DNA of 5,949 bases from NCBI GenBank assembly GCA_031271065.1, contig JAISWP010000126.1, positions 1 through 5,949 on the forward strand. The letters run 5' to 3'. The stretch is from Synergistaceae bacterium. GTDB lineage: Bacteria > Synergistota > Synergistia > Synergistales > Synergistaceae. The notes below the pieces were generated by a model that worked only from the letters and a program-made list of their open reading frames with translations, was not told the origin of the DNA and did no database searches. Positions 5,587-5,949 of the stretch are shown piece after piece. The stretch's first letter is position 1; each line of letters starts with the position of its first letter. The position numbers and the translations under genes were made by a program.

Positions 5587-5596
5587 TCATTATAAA
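5568..5596 (+). promoter_or_regulatory. Candidate internal promoter for pheS
   Basis: TTGTCC (5568-5573) and TATAAA (5591-5596) are separated by exactly 17 bases and match the housekeeping consensus at 4 and 5 of 6 positions. The -35 lies largely in the loop of the 13-bp hairpin. Transcription would start near 5603, giving a leader of about 40 nt to pheS. A separate promoter would let synthetase levels be set apart from the L20-controlled genes. The match is moderate and could be chance. Confidence 0.4.
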
Positions 5597-5643
5597 CTTC
5601 CTGACAATTCAAGCGGGAACCGCTCTCGATGGGAGGAACATGT

Positions 5644-5949
5644 ATGCGTGACAAGTTCAGCTCTCTCCGGGCGTCCGGAGAAGAGAAGATAGCAAAAGCG
5701 CGGACAGCGGCGGAGCTTCAGGACGTAAAGGCCTCGCTCGTCGGCAGACATGGCGCCTTGACAGATATCTTGAAAGAAATACCCAAGGCCGATATATCAG
5801 AGCGCCCTGAGATTGGACGGCTCGCCAACGAACTCAAGGAATATTTCCTCAGGATCATCGAGGAACGAAACGAGGCGATACAGCTGGCCGCAAACGCCGT
5901 ATCGGAGAGTTTCGACCTGACCGTCCCGGGCAGGGCGCCTCACGGCGGC
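5644..5949 (+). CDS. pheS: Phenylalanyl-tRNA synthetase alpha subunit, partial (N-terminal part)
   Basis: 102 codons from ATG 5644 to the right edge with no stop. The protein is the class II catalytic subunit of the (alpha-beta)2 enzyme that charges tRNA-Phe. Only the N-terminal coiled-coil arm, which contacts tRNA, is visible: two charged helices with the family-typical turn VGRHGALTDILKEIP (33-47), ERPEIGRLANELKE (53-66), and the beginning of the linker with DLTVPGRAP (91-99) that leads into the catalytic domain. GGGAGGA (5631-5637) lies 6 bases upstream. The ATG at 5640 opens only ATG-TAT-GCG-TGA and is not the start. Position after rplT matches the common infC-rpmI-rplT-pheST order; pheT would be expected beyond the window. 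Confidence 0.95.
   Translation, partial: MRDKFSSLRASGEEKIAKARTAAELQDVKASLVGRHGALTDILKEIPKADISERPEIGRLANELKEYFLRIIEERNEAIQLAANAVSESFDLTVPGRAPHGG

Noticed and set aside
5542..5595. Possible leader peptide before pheS (GTG 5542, 17 codons)
   Set aside because: It has one Phe codon, no run of Phe codons as in PheM, and a poor ribosome-binding site.
5611..5624. T-box-like ACCGC segment before pheS
   Set aside because: The sequence AGCGGGAACCGCT forms only a 5-bp hairpin; the T-box consensus, specifier loop and following terminator are missing.
5640..5651. ATG 5640 upstream of pheS as the start, or as a leader peptide
   Set aside because: It reads ATG-TAT-GCG-TGA, three codons only, and is out of frame with pheS; probably chance.

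Overview
This is a GC-rich bacterial chromosome segment with two divergently transcribed operons separated by about 390 bases of AT-richer regulatory DNA. There are no mobile elements, CRISPR repeats, tRNAs or rRNAs. The organism is probably a heterotrophic anaerobe. The overall protein style and the iron-sulfur/flavin glycerol-type catabolic genes suggest Synergistota (Cloacibacillus/Synergistes-like) or a clostridial relative. That placement is a low-confidence inference, not something the sequence proves.

Left half, minus strand (3913 down to 1): a polyol-type catabolic operon. It holds an FGGY-family kinase called glycerol kinase (glpK), a GlpA-like FAD dehydrogenase with a C-terminal [2Fe-2S] BFD domain and an unusual N-terminal BON-like module, and a GlpB/HcnA-like two-Rossmann-fold flavoprotein that starts at a GTG and runs off the left edge. 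The first two genes share one base (TAATG) and the third follows after 12 bases, so this is one transcript. The likely scheme is that the kinase phosphorylates the polyol, the GlpA-like enzyme oxidises the phosphorylated product, and electrons pass through its Fe-S centre to the partner flavoprotein and then to NAD(P) or another carrier. Two of the six glycerol-contacting residues of E. coli GlpK are replaced here, so glycerol as the substrate is not certain.

Middle (3914-4304): no protein gene. On the minus strand there is a near-consensus promoter for glpK, whose -35 is overlapped by a palindrome resembling a CRP/FNR box. On the plus strand there is a promoter with a perfect TATAAT, followed by a leader of about 135 nt. 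The leader contains a strong intrinsic terminator just before infC and a competing nested set of pairings that could act as antiterminator. This arrangement fits the known autoregulation of infC-rpmI-rplT leaders by ribosomal protein L20.

Right half, plus strand (4305-5949): the conserved translation operon infC (IF3, best read from an ATT start codon), rpmI (L35), rplT (L20) and, after a 126-base gap, the 5' part of pheS (phenylalanyl-tRNA synthetase alpha). The gap contains a perfect 13-bp hairpin without a U-tract and a candidate internal promoter for pheS.
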